A stretch of DNA of 64,000 nt from Bacteroidales bacterium (GTDB lineage Bacteria; Bacteroidota; Bacteroidia; Bacteroidales; UBA932): contig JAFRPW010000006.1 in assembly GCA_017428945.1 (NCBI GenBank), forward strand, positions 62,001 to 126,000, written 5' to 3'. Below the pieces are notes generated by a model. It had not been told where the DNA came from, searched no databases, and worked only from the letters and a program-made list of their open reading frames with translations. Position numbers and translations under genes: made by a program. Each line of letters opens with the position of its first letter. The stretch's first letter is position 1. This document shows positions 26,601 through 33,634 of the stretch, in pieces.

Positions 26601-27380
26601 GGGGAACAATTCAAGCATTTGTTCCTCAGTCTTGATATACTCCTGCTGGGTATAGCGGAGGCGCTGTGGATCGTCTATGAAGGCGTTTGTGGTGAGGCAG
26701 ATGAGGCGGTCGTGAACCGGACCGTCTTCCTTGCGTACAAAATGGGCGTCGTTTGTGGCGATTACCTTTATGCCGTGCTTTTCCGCAAGCTTGAAGATTT
26801 CTTCCGTGTAGTAGCACTGGTCCTCGTACAGCTGGTTGTCCAGGCCCGGGACCTCCGTCTTGTGCTTCATCACCTCAAGGTAATAGTCCTCTCCGAAGAC
26901 TCTCTTGTGCCAGGTAATGGCTTTGTCTATGGCCTCCGTGTCACGTGCCATTATGGCCCTGGGGACCTCTCCGGCAAGGCAGGCGCTGCTGCAGATAAGG
27001 CCCTCGTGGTACTTTTCAATGACCTCGTGGCTCACGCGCGGCCTGTAGTACATTCCGTTCACATGGCCCTCCGAGACTATCTTTACCAGATTGAGGTATC
27101 CCTGATAGTTCTTGGCCAGAAGAATGAGGTGATAGTAGCCCTTCTCCTTCTTCCTGTGGTTCCCTTTAGACACATAGATTTCACAACCTATTATGGGCTT
27201 TACGGAAGGGTGCTTCTTGGCGTATTTGAAGAACTCTTTTACGCCGTACATATTGCCGTGGTCCGTTATTGCAAGGGCCGGCATGCCAAGCTCTTCTGCC
27301 CGGTTAAAAAGGTTTTCTATGGAAGACTGCCCGTCCAGAATGGAGTACTGGGTGTGGACATGAAGGTGCACGAAACTCAT
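23643..27380 (-). CDS. dnaE: DNA polymerase III alpha subunit
   Basis: This 1245-residue protein is the replicative polymerase of the C family. The N-terminal PHP domain starts HLHVHTQYSILDG, and the polymerase catalytic Asp residues lie in MPDIDVDFED (about 435-445). The palm and fingers contain GPGRGSAAGS and YQEQVMLLSQ, and an OB-fold follows near 1050-1130. There is no N-terminal proofreading domain, as expected for DnaE. The start at 27380 is chosen over an ATG at 27407 because MSFVHLHVHT is the usual beginning and a TATCTTTG box sits 4 nt before it. The gene is monocistronic, flanked on both sides by copies of the 124-bp repeat. Confidence 0.97.
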   Translation of the reverse strand: MSFVHLHVHTQYSILDGQSSIENLFNRAEELGMPALAITDHGNMYGVKEFFKYAKKHPSVKPIIGCEIYVSKGNHRKKEKGYYHLILLAKNYQGYLNLVKIVSEGHVNGMYYRPRVSHEVIEKYHEGLICSSACLAGEVPRAIMARDTEAIDKAITWHKRVFGEDYYLEVMKHKTEVPGLDNQLYEDQCYYTEEIFKLAEKHGIKVIATNDAHFVRKEDGPVHDRLICLTTNAFIDDPQRLRYTQQEYIKTEEQMLELFPNHPEAISNTLEVASKIEEYSIDRDPVLPVFDIDPAFMGEIGKYLEQYKEIIDEGRFDKHGTYRGDGFCNSVAYLCHLTYKGAHERYGETLSQEQQERIEFELKTICRMGFPDYFLIVQDYIAASRAMGSMVGPGRGSAAGSVVAYCLRITNLDPIKYQLLFERFLNPDRISMPDIDVDFEDLTKAHDYVEKKYGADHVSRVITFGTMAAKSAIKDVARISHVSIDESNRLTKMVPDRLSEKKEKEYPYNPKLDELKPGFKVVEHDGKMFQKGLEDVDVKITLKNCYRLVPEFINELQNGPEINKEVLKYAQALEGSVRQVGMHACATIIGRGDLTNYLPICLSKDKETGLDVRTSQYDGHYIEDVGMLKMDFLGLITLQIIHNCLDLIKEHYGQDIDIEAIPIDDKATLELYGRGDTTSVFQFESEGMKQWLQRLRPERFEDLIAMNALYRPGPMDYIPDFVARKQGEQAIEYDLPEMEEFLQDTYGVTVYQEQVMLLSQKLAGFTKGEADKLRKAMGKKQIDILNSLKDKFMSGGIANGHPEKVLDKIWKDWEKFAQYAFNKSHATCYAWVSYQTGWLKAHYPSEFFASCLDSAKSMEETVKIMDDCKGHGIKVLSPDVNESTGRFTVNKDGDVRFALSSIKGFGANIVDAIIKEREENGLFTDVYDFVERMAGSVNRKSFECLVNSGAFDSFGHKRSMFFQPGRTADMFIDEIVRYGELYKNDSLSGGVSLFGDMEEMKPERPPLPENEGDMDILDVLQREKELVGMYLSSHPLDRYSFEIKNFTNQKLAELSNYVAECESKKQSAKVYVAGIVADVKNLTTKGGKPYSRTTLEDYSGSYELALFGKDHETFMQYMSPRASLFLEGVIEEKFFLKPEEKAQGKTAPYAFKLRKVTLLGNLSDEVLTGFNLDIETPMLTETFRKDFVKVIKNHKGSIPLNIFIYDPQTRYRIQFYSKKYQVAVTQEFIQDLHRIGLDHYEVSRR

Positions 27381-27384
27381 GTAA

Positions 27385-27392
27385 CAAAGATA
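27385..27392 (-). promoter_or_regulatory. -7 box TATCTTTG, 4 nt before the dnaE start
   Basis: A TAnnTTTG match with only TTAC between it and the ATG. In Bacteroidota transcription begins a few bases after this box, so the mRNA is predicted to begin at or within a base or two of the start codon, i.e. leaderless. Confidence 0.6.
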
Positions 27393-27439
27393 AGAAATCT
27401 CCCCCAATCTTCACAATAAAGTTTTCAACAACTCCCCCA

Positions 27440-27516
27440 TCCACCAAAACACCCCATTTCCGTGGACAAACTGCCAAAAACACCAACTTGTCCACCAAAA
27501 ACGCCAAATCGGTGGA
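27440..27516. repeat. Two tandem imperfect repeats with short hairpins
   Basis: TCCACCAAAA...GGA units at 27440-27466 and 27491-27516 recur with a 51-bp period, with CACC/GCCAAA microrepeats between. The second closes a TCCACC/GGTGGA stem. The stretch 27381-27690 (310 bp) between dnaE and the DUF4923 gene holds only the dnaE promoter, these repeats, the 124-bp element and GGGATGACGG duplicates at 27655-27684. I see no gene in it. Confidence 0.5.
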
Positions 27517-27529
27517 TAGACCCGGAAGA

Positions 27530-27653
27530 AAATGTAAAAGGTTCGGAAATAAGTGCCGAACCATTTACGTAAAATGGCCCCACAAGGCGTATAATGTAAA
27601 AGGTTCGGTCAAAATAACCGAACCTTTTACATTTGTGGGCCAAAACGTGGCCG
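27530..27653. repeat. 124-bp double-hairpin repeat, copy B (inverted relative to 23511-23634)
   Basis: This is the second copy of the element described at 23511-23634, in opposite orientation and about 96% identical. It contains two hairpins built on TGTAAAAGGTTCGG arms. It lies downstream of the DUF4923 gene and upstream of dnaE. Differences from copy A fall mainly in the loops, and the stems are kept, which suggests selection for RNA or DNA folding or recent spread. Confidence 0.8.
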
Positions 27654-27690
27654 ATGGGATGACGGTGCCAGGACCGCCGGGATGACGGGT

Positions 27691-28353
27691 TTACTGCTGT
27701 CTGGCCAGTTTGAAGCCAATCTTGTAGTTGTCGTAGCCGGAGGCAAGCTTTGCAATCTGGCCTATGTCGGTCTTCTTTTCTCCAAGCTTGGCGAGCGCCC
27801 TCTTGATGAACTCAGTGGTCTTTTCCGAGGAGAAGAGCATCTTGACACCGTCAAGGGTGAGGTCCAGGCTGCCGGTCATTGTGAAGAACTTCATGCTGCG
27901 GCCGAAGTTGAGCGTGATGGCATCCATTTCCGGGGTCACCTGGAAGGTTCCGTTCAGAGGGAAGCCGCCGATGGTCCAGACAAAGGTCATGTCGGCCTCG
28001 TAGAACGTTATGCTCATTGTTCCAGGCTTAATGCCGAACTTGGTGAGGTATTCGTCAACCTTGGCCTCCACTGCGGAAGAAGCAGCGGTGCCGGCAAGAT
28101 TGGAAACCACACCGCCGTCGTTGGTGGTCATGGAAACAGCCACGCCACTGTAATTGTAAGTGCCCTCCAGCTTGGGAACTACAACTTTGCCAAGAAGGTC
28201 ACCAAGAACATTGCCGATGGCATTGTCTACGGTAGCATTGCCCGTGGAAGTTCCGCCAAGAATACCACCAAGAAGGTTTCCAAGGGTATTCTGCGCCTGT
28301 GCAGTGAAAGTGAACGCTGCCGCAAGGGCTGCAATTGCAAGGATTCTTTTCAT
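27691..28353 (-). CDS. DUF4923-like exported protein, lipocalin-like fold
   Basis: This 220-residue protein has signal peptide MKRILAIAALAAAFTFTAQA. A low-complexity Gly/Leu segment follows (about 22-60, LGNLLGGILGG), then a beta-rich domain with LEGTYNYSGVAVSM and a C-terminal end SGYDNYKIGFKLARQQ. The layout matches Bacteroidales DUF4923 proteins as I remember them: Gly-rich N-part, a GTW/Y-Y beta start, an EAKVDEYLTKFGIKPG helix, and a GYDNYKIGF end. Function unknown; periplasmic or outer-membrane location is inferred from the signal. It is monocistronic, on the minus strand upstream of dnaE. Confidence 0.75.
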   Translation of the reverse strand: MKRILAIAALAAAFTFTAQAQNTLGNLLGGILGGTSTGNATVDNAIGNVLGDLLGKVVVPKLEGTYNYSGVAVSMTTNDGGVVSNLAGTAASSAVEAKVDEYLTKFGIKPGTMSITFYEADMTFVWTIGGFPLNGTFQVTPEMDAITLNFGRSMKFFTMTGSLDLTLDGVKMLFSSEKTTEFIKRALAKLGEKKTDIGQIAKLASGYDNYKIGFKLARQQ

Positions 28354-28406
28354 TGTATTATGTCCGTTAAATTAGTTTCAGCGTGTAAATATAACAATTA
28401 TTGTGC

Positions 28407-29402
28407 TTAATCTTCCGGCCAGCCCTGGGATTTCATCGGAAATTCCACCCCTTCCGGCGTCACCAGGACGTCTCCCACTTCGGGTTGCGCAAGGTGGCCG
28501 ATTACGTCGAAGGTCTGAAAATCCCTCCGGAACTTCTCCAGGTGCAGGATGGGTACAACAAAGAGAAGACGGTTATCGTCCCCGCCGTTCATTGCGGCCG
28601 ATACCGGATCCATGTCCAGCTCCTTCCCCAGCGCGAAGGAATTGCCTTCGAAAGGGATTTTATCGGCATAAATCTTTGCCCCGAGGCCGCTGTCGCGGGT
28701 GAGGCGCTTCACTGCATCGGCAAGGCCGCGTGTGACGAAATAGCCGTAGGGAGGGTAGATTTCGAGGTCTTCCAGATGCGAGACAACGCCGGCATCCAGA
28801 GACGGGCGGAGGTATTCCCCCACCAGCATCCTGTAGGCCGACATGTCCGGCTGGGCACCCTTCTCCGTAAACTCCTTTGCGCCCCTTTCCAGCACCTGAA
28901 GGCCAAGATATGCCGCCCCGAGGCTGCCGGAAACGCAGATGAGGTCCTTACTCTTTGCCGCCATCCGGCGTTTGGAAGTGAGCAGCAACGTCTCTCCTGT
29001 TGCCGCCATGGAGATGTACAGCCCGTTGTTGGAGGGCTGCAGGTCCAGGTTCACCGCCTCGAAGCCGTGCTCCTTGGCCGCCACCGTAATCCCCATCCAG
29101 AGGTCCTTTATCTGGTCGAAGTCCAGTTTTGCCGATACTCCAAGCACCACATTCAGGAGCCTGGGGTGGGCGAGAGACGCGTAAAGTTCCCCCACCGTTC
29201 CCACTACACACTTGTACCCCAGGTGTTTAAGCGGAAAATACACCAGATTGAAGTCTATCCCTTCCAGGAACATACGGGACGATGTTATGACGATACCGCC
29301 CTCCGACTTGCAGGACAGCCCGCTCACGGGATTATACGCAGACAGGCGGTACAACTGGGATATCGCCTCTACTTTGCCAAGAGATGAGAATGTTTCTGCC
29401 AT
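28407..29402 (-). CDS. ThiL-like (AIR synthase fold) protein lacking the catalytic metal-binding motifs
   Basis: This 331-residue protein has clear overall similarity to Bacteroidota thiamine-monophosphate kinase: FLEGIDFNLVYFPLKHLGYK, DLICVSGSLGAAYLGLQVLER, AAMNGGDDNRLLFVVP and a SQGW end. The motifs that bind Mg-ATP and TMP are gone. The G-x-GDDAA site near residue 30 reads SGLSCKSEGG, the GGDT site near 118 reads NLDLQP, and the DISDGL site near 222 reads YFVTRGLAD. The frame is uninterrupted, so this is a preserved divergent paralogue, probably not an active kinase. I chose the start at 29402 because MAETFSSLGK fits the family and a TATCTTTG box is 4 nt upstream; longer frames reach into the divergent gene. 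Confidence 0.75.
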   Translation of the reverse strand: MAETFSSLGKVEAISQLYRLSAYNPVSGLSCKSEGGIVITSSRMFLEGIDFNLVYFPLKHLGYKCVVGTVGELYASLAHPRLLNVVLGVSAKLDFDQIKDLWMGITVAAKEHGFEAVNLDLQPSNNGLYISMAATGETLLLTSKRRMAAKSKDLICVSGSLGAAYLGLQVLERGAKEFTEKGAQPDMSAYRMLVGEYLRPSLDAGVVSHLEDLEIYPPYGYFVTRGLADAVKRLTRDSGLGAKIYADKIPFEGNSFALGKELDMDPVSAAMNGGDDNRLLFVVPILHLEKFRRDFQTFDVIGHLAQPEVGDVLVTPEGVEFPMKSQGWPED

Positions 29403-29406
29403 ACTG

Positions 29407-29414
29407 CAAAGATA
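29407..29414 (-). promoter_or_regulatory. -7 box TATCTTTG, 4 nt before the ThiL-like start
   Basis: A TAnnTTTG match on the minus strand followed by CAGT and the ATG at 29402, predicting a leaderless transcript. It is divergent to an identical box at 29429-29436, 14 nt away. Confidence 0.6.
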
Positions 29415-29428
29415 ACAATTATTTAGTG

Positions 29429-29436
29429 TATCTTTG
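29429..29436 (+). promoter_or_regulatory. -7 box TATCTTTG, 5 nt before the TPR/HTH regulator start
   Basis: A TAnnTTTG match followed by CACAG and the ATG at 29442. Same sequence and spacing as the opposing box for the ThiL-like gene; also predicts a leaderless mRNA. Confidence 0.6.
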
Positions 29437-29441
29437 CACAG

Positions 29442-30287
29442 ATGAAGTTCTGGCAGATCATACTTCCCGTCCTGGCCCTTGCCTCCTGCACACGCAACCA
29501 TGCACTCAGGGAGGCCGGCCGCCTTGTGGAAAGCTATCCGGACAGCGCCCTCACCATCCTGGAAGGCGTTTCCCCGGAGGCTCTCTCCCAGCGGGACAGG
29601 GCAGAGTACGACTACCTCAGCGCCCAGGCCTTCTACAACACCTACTTCTTCCTGGACGATCACCACTCCATTGGCCTTTCCCGCGCGTACCGGTACAGGG
29701 AGCAGCAGAGAAACAGGGTCTCCAACATCGCCCTGCTGGTTGCTGCAATCCTTGCAACGCTTGTCCTTTACTTCTGGGCAAAGAAAGCCCAGACGGAAAA
29801 ACAGCTCCTTATCCAGAAAGAGGAAAACGACCGCCTGCTCTCAGCTGCGGAAGAGCTCCGCTCCCGGATGGGCGCCATCGTCAAAAATGAAAAAAAGCAG
29901 GGGAGTACCTTCGACGCGCTGGACCGCCTGTGCGAGCAGTACTACATATATGAAGGAACGGAAAACCTCCAACCCCGCATAATCCGGGAGGTACGCTCCA
30001 TAGTTGAAGGCCTGCGCTCTGACAGCTCCGTCCAGAAGAATCTGGAGCAGTCGCTGAGCGCAAAATACCCAGGAGTAATGACCCGCCTCCGCGCAGATTT
30101 TCCCAAATGGAAAGACGAAGATTTCCTACTTTACCTCTTCAGCGCATCGGGCTTCTCTTCCACTACAATTTCCACCCTCCTTGAGAAAGAAAAACCCTAC
30201 ATCTACAACCGGATTTACAGGCTCAAAGAGCGAATCAAAAATTCTGATACCACAGATAAAGAGCTGTTTCTCAGCTTATTATCATAA
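29442..30287 (+). CDS. Membrane-anchored TPR/coiled-coil protein with C-terminal HTH-like domain, short form
   Basis: This 281-residue protein begins with a lipoprotein-like signal ending ALASC (about Cys16). A single TPR-like unit (LVESYPDSALTILEGV) follows, then one transmembrane helix (about 93-113) and a basic coiled coil (114-150). The C-terminal domain (about 155-281), with DEDFLLYLFSASGFSSTTIS and IYNRIYRLKERI, looks like a helix-turn-helix. This is the layout of Bacteroidota TPR-TM-HTH regulators, but those usually carry several more TPRs. Here the sequence passes from NTYFFLDDHHS directly to the membrane segment, so much of the sensor part seems deleted. Target unknown. A terminator overlaps its stop codon. 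Confidence 0.7.
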   Translation: MKFWQIILPVLALASCTRNHALREAGRLVESYPDSALTILEGVSPEALSQRDRAEYDYLSAQAFYNTYFFLDDHHSIGLSRAYRYREQQRNRVSNIALLVAAILATLVLYFWAKKAQTEKQLLIQKEENDRLLSAAEELRSRMGAIVKNEKKQGSTFDALDRLCEQYYIYEGTENLQPRIIREVRSIVEGLRSDSSVQKNLEQSLSAKYPGVMTRLRADFPKWKDEDFLLYLFSASGFSSTTISTLLEKEKPYIYNRIYRLKERIKNSDTTDKELFLSLLS

Positions 30288-30309
30288 CGCCCGCAAATGG
30301 CGTTTTTTT
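30286..30309 (+). terminator. Intrinsic terminator after the TPR/HTH gene
   Basis: AACGCC (30286-30291) pairs with GGCGTT (30299-30304) across a 7-nt loop, followed by a run of T. The 5' arm overlaps the TAA stop codon. Confidence 0.75.
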
Positions 30310-30491
30310 AATGGTTTTCGACAGGCGCTCACCCCTTTGCGAGATTGTTTTTTGTCACACCAGTTATAAACACCTGATTTTTAACACATTACAAAACCGA
30401 CTCTGCGAGATTTTTTAAGGCGGAATATTTTTTTCTCCCAATTTTTGTTCCGACCTTTGTATCAGAAGAAAAACCTCTAAAATTTTGAGTT

Positions 30492-31184
30492 ATGGAAATC
30501 AAGAAAAGCCCTAAAGCAAGTCTCGAAAACAAGAGACTTCTCCTTCTTGAGCTGGGTCTTGTTGCCGCACTCGCTATCGTTTATGTAGCATTCAACGTTT
30601 CCTCCAAGGAAGCCAAGGTTGCAGCTCTTGAAGACACCACCCAGGTGGTCATCGAAGAAGAAATGGTGGCCATTGAAAACGAGACTCCACCCCCGCCGCC
30701 GGAGGCTCCGTCAGTCCCCGTCCTGTCAGACCAGATCGACATCGTTGACGATGACATCAAGCTTGACGACGACATGTTCATGAACCTGGAAGACGACAAC
30801 ACCGGCGTAGAGATCCAGGAGTACAGGGAAGCGGAAGTTGAGGAAGAGGAAGTGGAAGAGGAAGCCATTCCTTTCCAGCTTGTGGAAACCAAGCCTTCCT
30901 TCAACGGAGGCGACGCCAACGAGTTCTCCAAGTGGGTTAACTCCCGCCTTGTCTATCCTGAGATTGCAAAGGAGAACGGCGTTCAGGGCCGCGTAACCCT
31001 CCAGTTCACCGTAGAGGCCGACGGCCGCGTAACCAATGTAAAGGTTCTCCGTGGCGTAGACCCTTCACTTGACGCAGAAGCTGTCCGCGTGGTGAAGACC
31101 TCTCCCAAGTGGAAACCCGGACGCCAGCGCGACCGCGCAGTTAAGGTCACCTACACCTTCCCGGTTATCTTCCAGCTGCGTTAA
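30492..31184 (+). CDS. TonB-family energy transducer
   Basis: This 230-residue protein has one inner-membrane helix near residues 18-35. A proline patch (about 65-72) and a very acidic linker (about 85-125, rich in Asp/Glu) lead to a C-terminal TonB domain (about 128-230) with PSFNGGDANEFSKWVNSRL, YPEIAKENGVQGRVTLQF and WKPGRQRDRAVKVTYTFPV. It couples the ExbBD proton motor to outer-membrane receptors and could serve the SusC and other TonB-dependent receptors here, though no exbB or exbD is nearby. It has its own transcription unit. The preceding gap (30310-30491) is AT-rich and holds only a weak GACCTTTG box. Confidence 0.93.
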   Translation: MEIKKSPKASLENKRLLLLELGLVAALAIVYVAFNVSSKEAKVAALEDTTQVVIEEEMVAIENETPPPPPEAPSVPVLSDQIDIVDDDIKLDDDMFMNLEDDNTGVEIQEYREAEVEEEEVEEEAIPFQLVETKPSFNGGDANEFSKWVNSRLVYPEIAKENGVQGRVTLQFTVEADGRVTNVKVLRGVDPSLDAEAVRVVKTSPKWKPGRQRDRAVKVTYTFPVIFQLR

Positions 31185-31203
31185 ACGTCTGATTTTCAAA
31201 ATT

Positions 31204-31231
31204 AAAGCCCGGCCTTTCGGCTGGGCTTTTT
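31204..31231 (+). terminator. Intrinsic terminator after the tonB-family gene
   Basis: AAAGCCC (31204-31210) pairs with GGGCTTT (31223-31229), with an inner GCC/GGC pair, ending in a T run. Confidence 0.75.
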
Positions 31232-31233
31232 GC

Positions 31234-31260
31234 GTCATGCCCGGCTAAGACCGGGCATCT
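31234..31260. repeat. REP-like hairpin GTCAT...ATCT, copy 2
   Basis: A 27-bp palindrome, stem ATGCCCGG/CCGGGCAT with a 6-nt loop, between the tonB terminator and the end of glyS. Same family as 23464-23489 and 34030-34055. It may also end glyS transcription. Confidence 0.6.
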
Positions 31261-31264
31261 AAAA

Positions 31265-32803
31265 CTACAGATTGCGAAGCAGATTAACCATGGAGACTTT
31301 CTTGTCTATCATGTCGCGGAGATCTTCTATCTTCACGCGCTCCTGGGTCATGGTGTCGCGGTCACGGACGGTTACGCAGCCGTCAATAAGGCTGTCATGG
31401 TCTACCGTCACGCAGAAAGGAGTGCCTATGGCATCCTGGCGGCGGTAGCGCTTGCCAATGGAGTCTTTCTCGTCGTACTGATAGGAGAAATCGTACTTGA
31501 GAAGGTCCACGACCTTCTGTGCGAGCTCCGGCAGGCCGTCCTTCTTGACAAGCGGCATGACGGCCACCTTGATGGGGGCGAGGGGAGCGGGAATACGCAT
31601 TACAACGCGCTCTTCGCCGTTTTCCAGCTTCTCCACCGTGTAAGAATGAGCCATGACGGCAAGGCACATACGGTCCACGCCGATTGAGGTCTCTATAACA
31701 TAGGGAGTATAGGAAACGTTGTCCTCGGGGTCGAAGTACTCTATCTTCTTCCCGGAGAACTTCTGGTGGTTGCCAAGGTCGAAGTTGGTACGGCTGTGGA
31801 TGCCCTCAAGCTCCTTGAAGCCGAAGGGGAAGTTGAACTCGATGTCGGTAGCGGCATTTGCATAGTGGGCAAGCTTCTCGTGGTCGTGGAAACGGTAATT
31901 CTCTGCTCCCATACCCAGGTTCACATGCCATTTCATGCGGGTTTCCTTCCACTTTTTGAACCAGTCAAGCTCTGTTCCGGGCTTGATGAAGAACTGCATT
32001 TCCATCTGCTCGAACTCCCTCATGCGGAAGATGAACTGGCGGGCTACGATCTCATTGCGGAAGGCCTTTCCTATCTGGGCGATGCCGAAGGGAATCTTCA
32101 TGCGCCCGGTCTTCTGGACGTTAAGATAGTTCACGAAAATGCCCTGGGCGGTCTCAGGACGCAGGTAGATAGTGTTGGCGCCATCGGCCGTGGAACCCAT
32201 TGAGGTAGAGAACATCAGGTTGAACTGACGCACTTCCGTCCAGTTGCAGGTGCCGGAAATGGGGCAGACTATGTTGCAGTCGATGATTATCTGACGATAC
32301 TCTGCAAAGTCGTTGGCCTTTTCTGCCGCCACATAGCGGTTATGGACCTCGTCCCACTTGGCCTTCTCGCGGAGGACGTTGGGGTTGGTGGCGCGGAACT
32401 GGGCCTCGTCAAAGGCGTCTCCAAAGCGTTTTTTACCCTTTGCAACCTCTTTTTCTATCTTCTCTTCAATCTTGCCCAGGTAGTCCTCTATAAGGACGTC
32501 GGCACGGTAGCGCTTCTTGGAATCTTTGTTGTCGATGAGGGGGTCATTGAAGGCTCCTACGTGGCCTGAGGCCTCCCAGATGCGGGGATGCATGAAGATG
32601 GCGGAGTCTATACCCACTATGTTCTCATTGAGGCGGGTCATTGCCTCCCACCAGTAGGTTTTGATGTTGTTCTTGAGCTGCACACCCATCTGGCCGTAGT
32701 CATAAACGGCTGCAAGGCCATCGTAAATCTCGCTGGAAGGGAATATGAATCCATACTCCTTGCAATGGGCTACAAGCACCTTGAAAAGTTCGTCCTGTGT
32801 CAT
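31265..32803 (-). CDS. glyS: Glycyl-tRNA synthetase, single-chain type
   Basis: This 512-residue class II synthetase of the alpha2 (eukaryote/Bacteroidota-like) type charges tRNA-Gly. Visible signatures are the N-terminal GFIFPSSEIYDGLAAVYDYG, motif 2 FRNEIVARQFIFRMREFEQME, the YLRPETAQGIFVNYLN segment and a C-terminal anticodon-binding domain (about 405-500, APIKVAVMPLVKKDGLPELA). It is the last gene of the sufS-sufE-DUF59-folK-glyS run, 11 nt after folK. Confidence 0.97.
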   Translation of the reverse strand: MTQDELFKVLVAHCKEYGFIFPSSEIYDGLAAVYDYGQMGVQLKNNIKTYWWEAMTRLNENIVGIDSAIFMHPRIWEASGHVGAFNDPLIDNKDSKKRYRADVLIEDYLGKIEEKIEKEVAKGKKRFGDAFDEAQFRATNPNVLREKAKWDEVHNRYVAAEKANDFAEYRQIIIDCNIVCPISGTCNWTEVRQFNLMFSTSMGSTADGANTIYLRPETAQGIFVNYLNVQKTGRMKIPFGIAQIGKAFRNEIVARQFIFRMREFEQMEMQFFIKPGTELDWFKKWKETRMKWHVNLGMGAENYRFHDHEKLAHYANAATDIEFNFPFGFKELEGIHSRTNFDLGNHQKFSGKKIEYFDPEDNVSYTPYVIETSIGVDRMCLAVMAHSYTVEKLENGEERVVMRIPAPLAPIKVAVMPLVKKDGLPELAQKVVDLLKYDFSYQYDEKDSIGKRYRRQDAIGTPFCVTVDHDSLIDGCVTVRDRDTMTQERVKIEDLRDMIDKKVSMVNLLRNL

Positions 32804-32814
32804 ATACTTATTAA

Positions 32815-33261
32815 TTACTTATAAATTTCCTTTAAGGGTTTCTTCACGAAATCCCGCTGCTCAATTAGCGGATGTGGGATTGTAAGTTCTTCTGTATTAA
32901 TAGTTTCTTTACCGTAATAAAGAATATCGATGTCTATTGTCCTGTTGTGATAGACGCGCTTTCCGTCGGGGTCGTATTCCGGATCATCGTCTCTTCCAAG
33001 GGCCTTTTCAATCTCCTTCATCTTGTGGAACAGGTCCGTAACGTGTTCTACGGAGGGTGATTCCACCGGCAGCCGGTAAAGGATGCACATATTCAGGAAA
33101 GCTGGACCGTCAAAGCCCCAGGAGGGCGTTTCGTATACCTTGGATATACGTTCAGGAGTGACCCCGAAAGCCTGATCCATGAGGGTAACGGCCCTCATCA
33201 GGTTAACCTCGCGGTTCCCCAGATTAGACCCCAGTCCCAAATATAAGTCAACCTTAGTCAT
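32815..33261 (-). CDS. folK: 2-amino-4-hydroxy-6-hydroxymethyldihydropteridine pyrophosphokinase
   Basis: This 148-residue HPPK enzyme of folate synthesis transfers pyrophosphate from ATP to the pterin alcohol. Motifs seen: YLGLGSNLGNRE at the start, ETPSWGF, and RTIDIDILYYG with the metal-binding Asp pair, then IPHPLIEQRDFV. I placed the start at 33261 (MTKVDLYLGLG). It overlaps the DUF59 gene by 8 nt, so translation is probably coupled. A folK gene inside a SUF-type cluster is a genomic neighbour, not a pathway partner. Confidence 0.96.
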   Translation of the reverse strand: MTKVDLYLGLGSNLGNREVNLMRAVTLMDQAFGVTPERISKVYETPSWGFDGPAFLNMCILYRLPVESPSVEHVTDLFHKMKEIEKALGRDDDPEYDPDGKRVYHNRTIDIDILYYGKETINTEELTIPHPLIEQRDFVKKPLKEIYK

Positions 33262-33634
33262 TGAGTTTGCCGTAATCATCCTCGTCGTAGTCCATGCCCA
33301 GTTCTACGCGGGCTTCGTCAGAGAGCATGGAGCGGTCCCACTGAGGCTCGAAAGTGAGTTCTATGGTGCACTTGGTAACGCCCGGAACCGCCTCTACGCC
33401 ATGCTGAACCTCTCCTATCACCTGATCTGCCATGGGGCAGTTAGGAGCGGTAAAGGTCATAAGGATAAACACCTCGTGGGCCTTGTTTATGGTGAGCTCA
33501 TATATGAGGCCAAGGTCGTAGACATTAACGGGAATCTCGGGGTCATAGACCTCCTTGATTGCCGCTATCACGGCCGCATACATTGGCTGCAGCTGCTGCA
33601 CATCCTCGGCTGTAAGTACTTCTTTATCTGGCAT
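33254..33634 (-). CDS. DUF59 / SufT-like iron-sulfur assembly protein
   Basis: This small MIP18/DUF59-family protein has about 126 residues from the start at 33634 (MPDKEVLTAED). It shows the family core VYDPEIPVNVYDLGLIYEL and MTFTAPNCPMADQV, the second with the conserved Cys. These proteins help in Fe-S cluster maturation. The start overlaps the end of sufE by 11 nt; an alternative ATG lies at 33652. Its place after sufS and sufE supports the role. Confidence 0.92.
   Translation of the reverse strand: MPDKEVLTAEDVQQLQPMYAAVIAAIKEVYDPEIPVNVYDLGLIYELTINKAHEVFILMTFTAPNCPMADQVIGEVQHGVEAVPGVTKCTIELTFEPQWDRSMLSDEARVELGMDYDEDDYGKLND

Noticed and set aside
27304-27643. Small frames over the repeat region upstream of dnaE
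   Set aside because: They are formed by the hairpin repeats, on both strands, and start or end inside dnaE.
28407-29402. ThiL-like gene as a frameshifted pseudogene
   Set aside because: The frame is continuous, the fold motifs on both sides of each lost catalytic motif stay in frame, and the promoter is intact.
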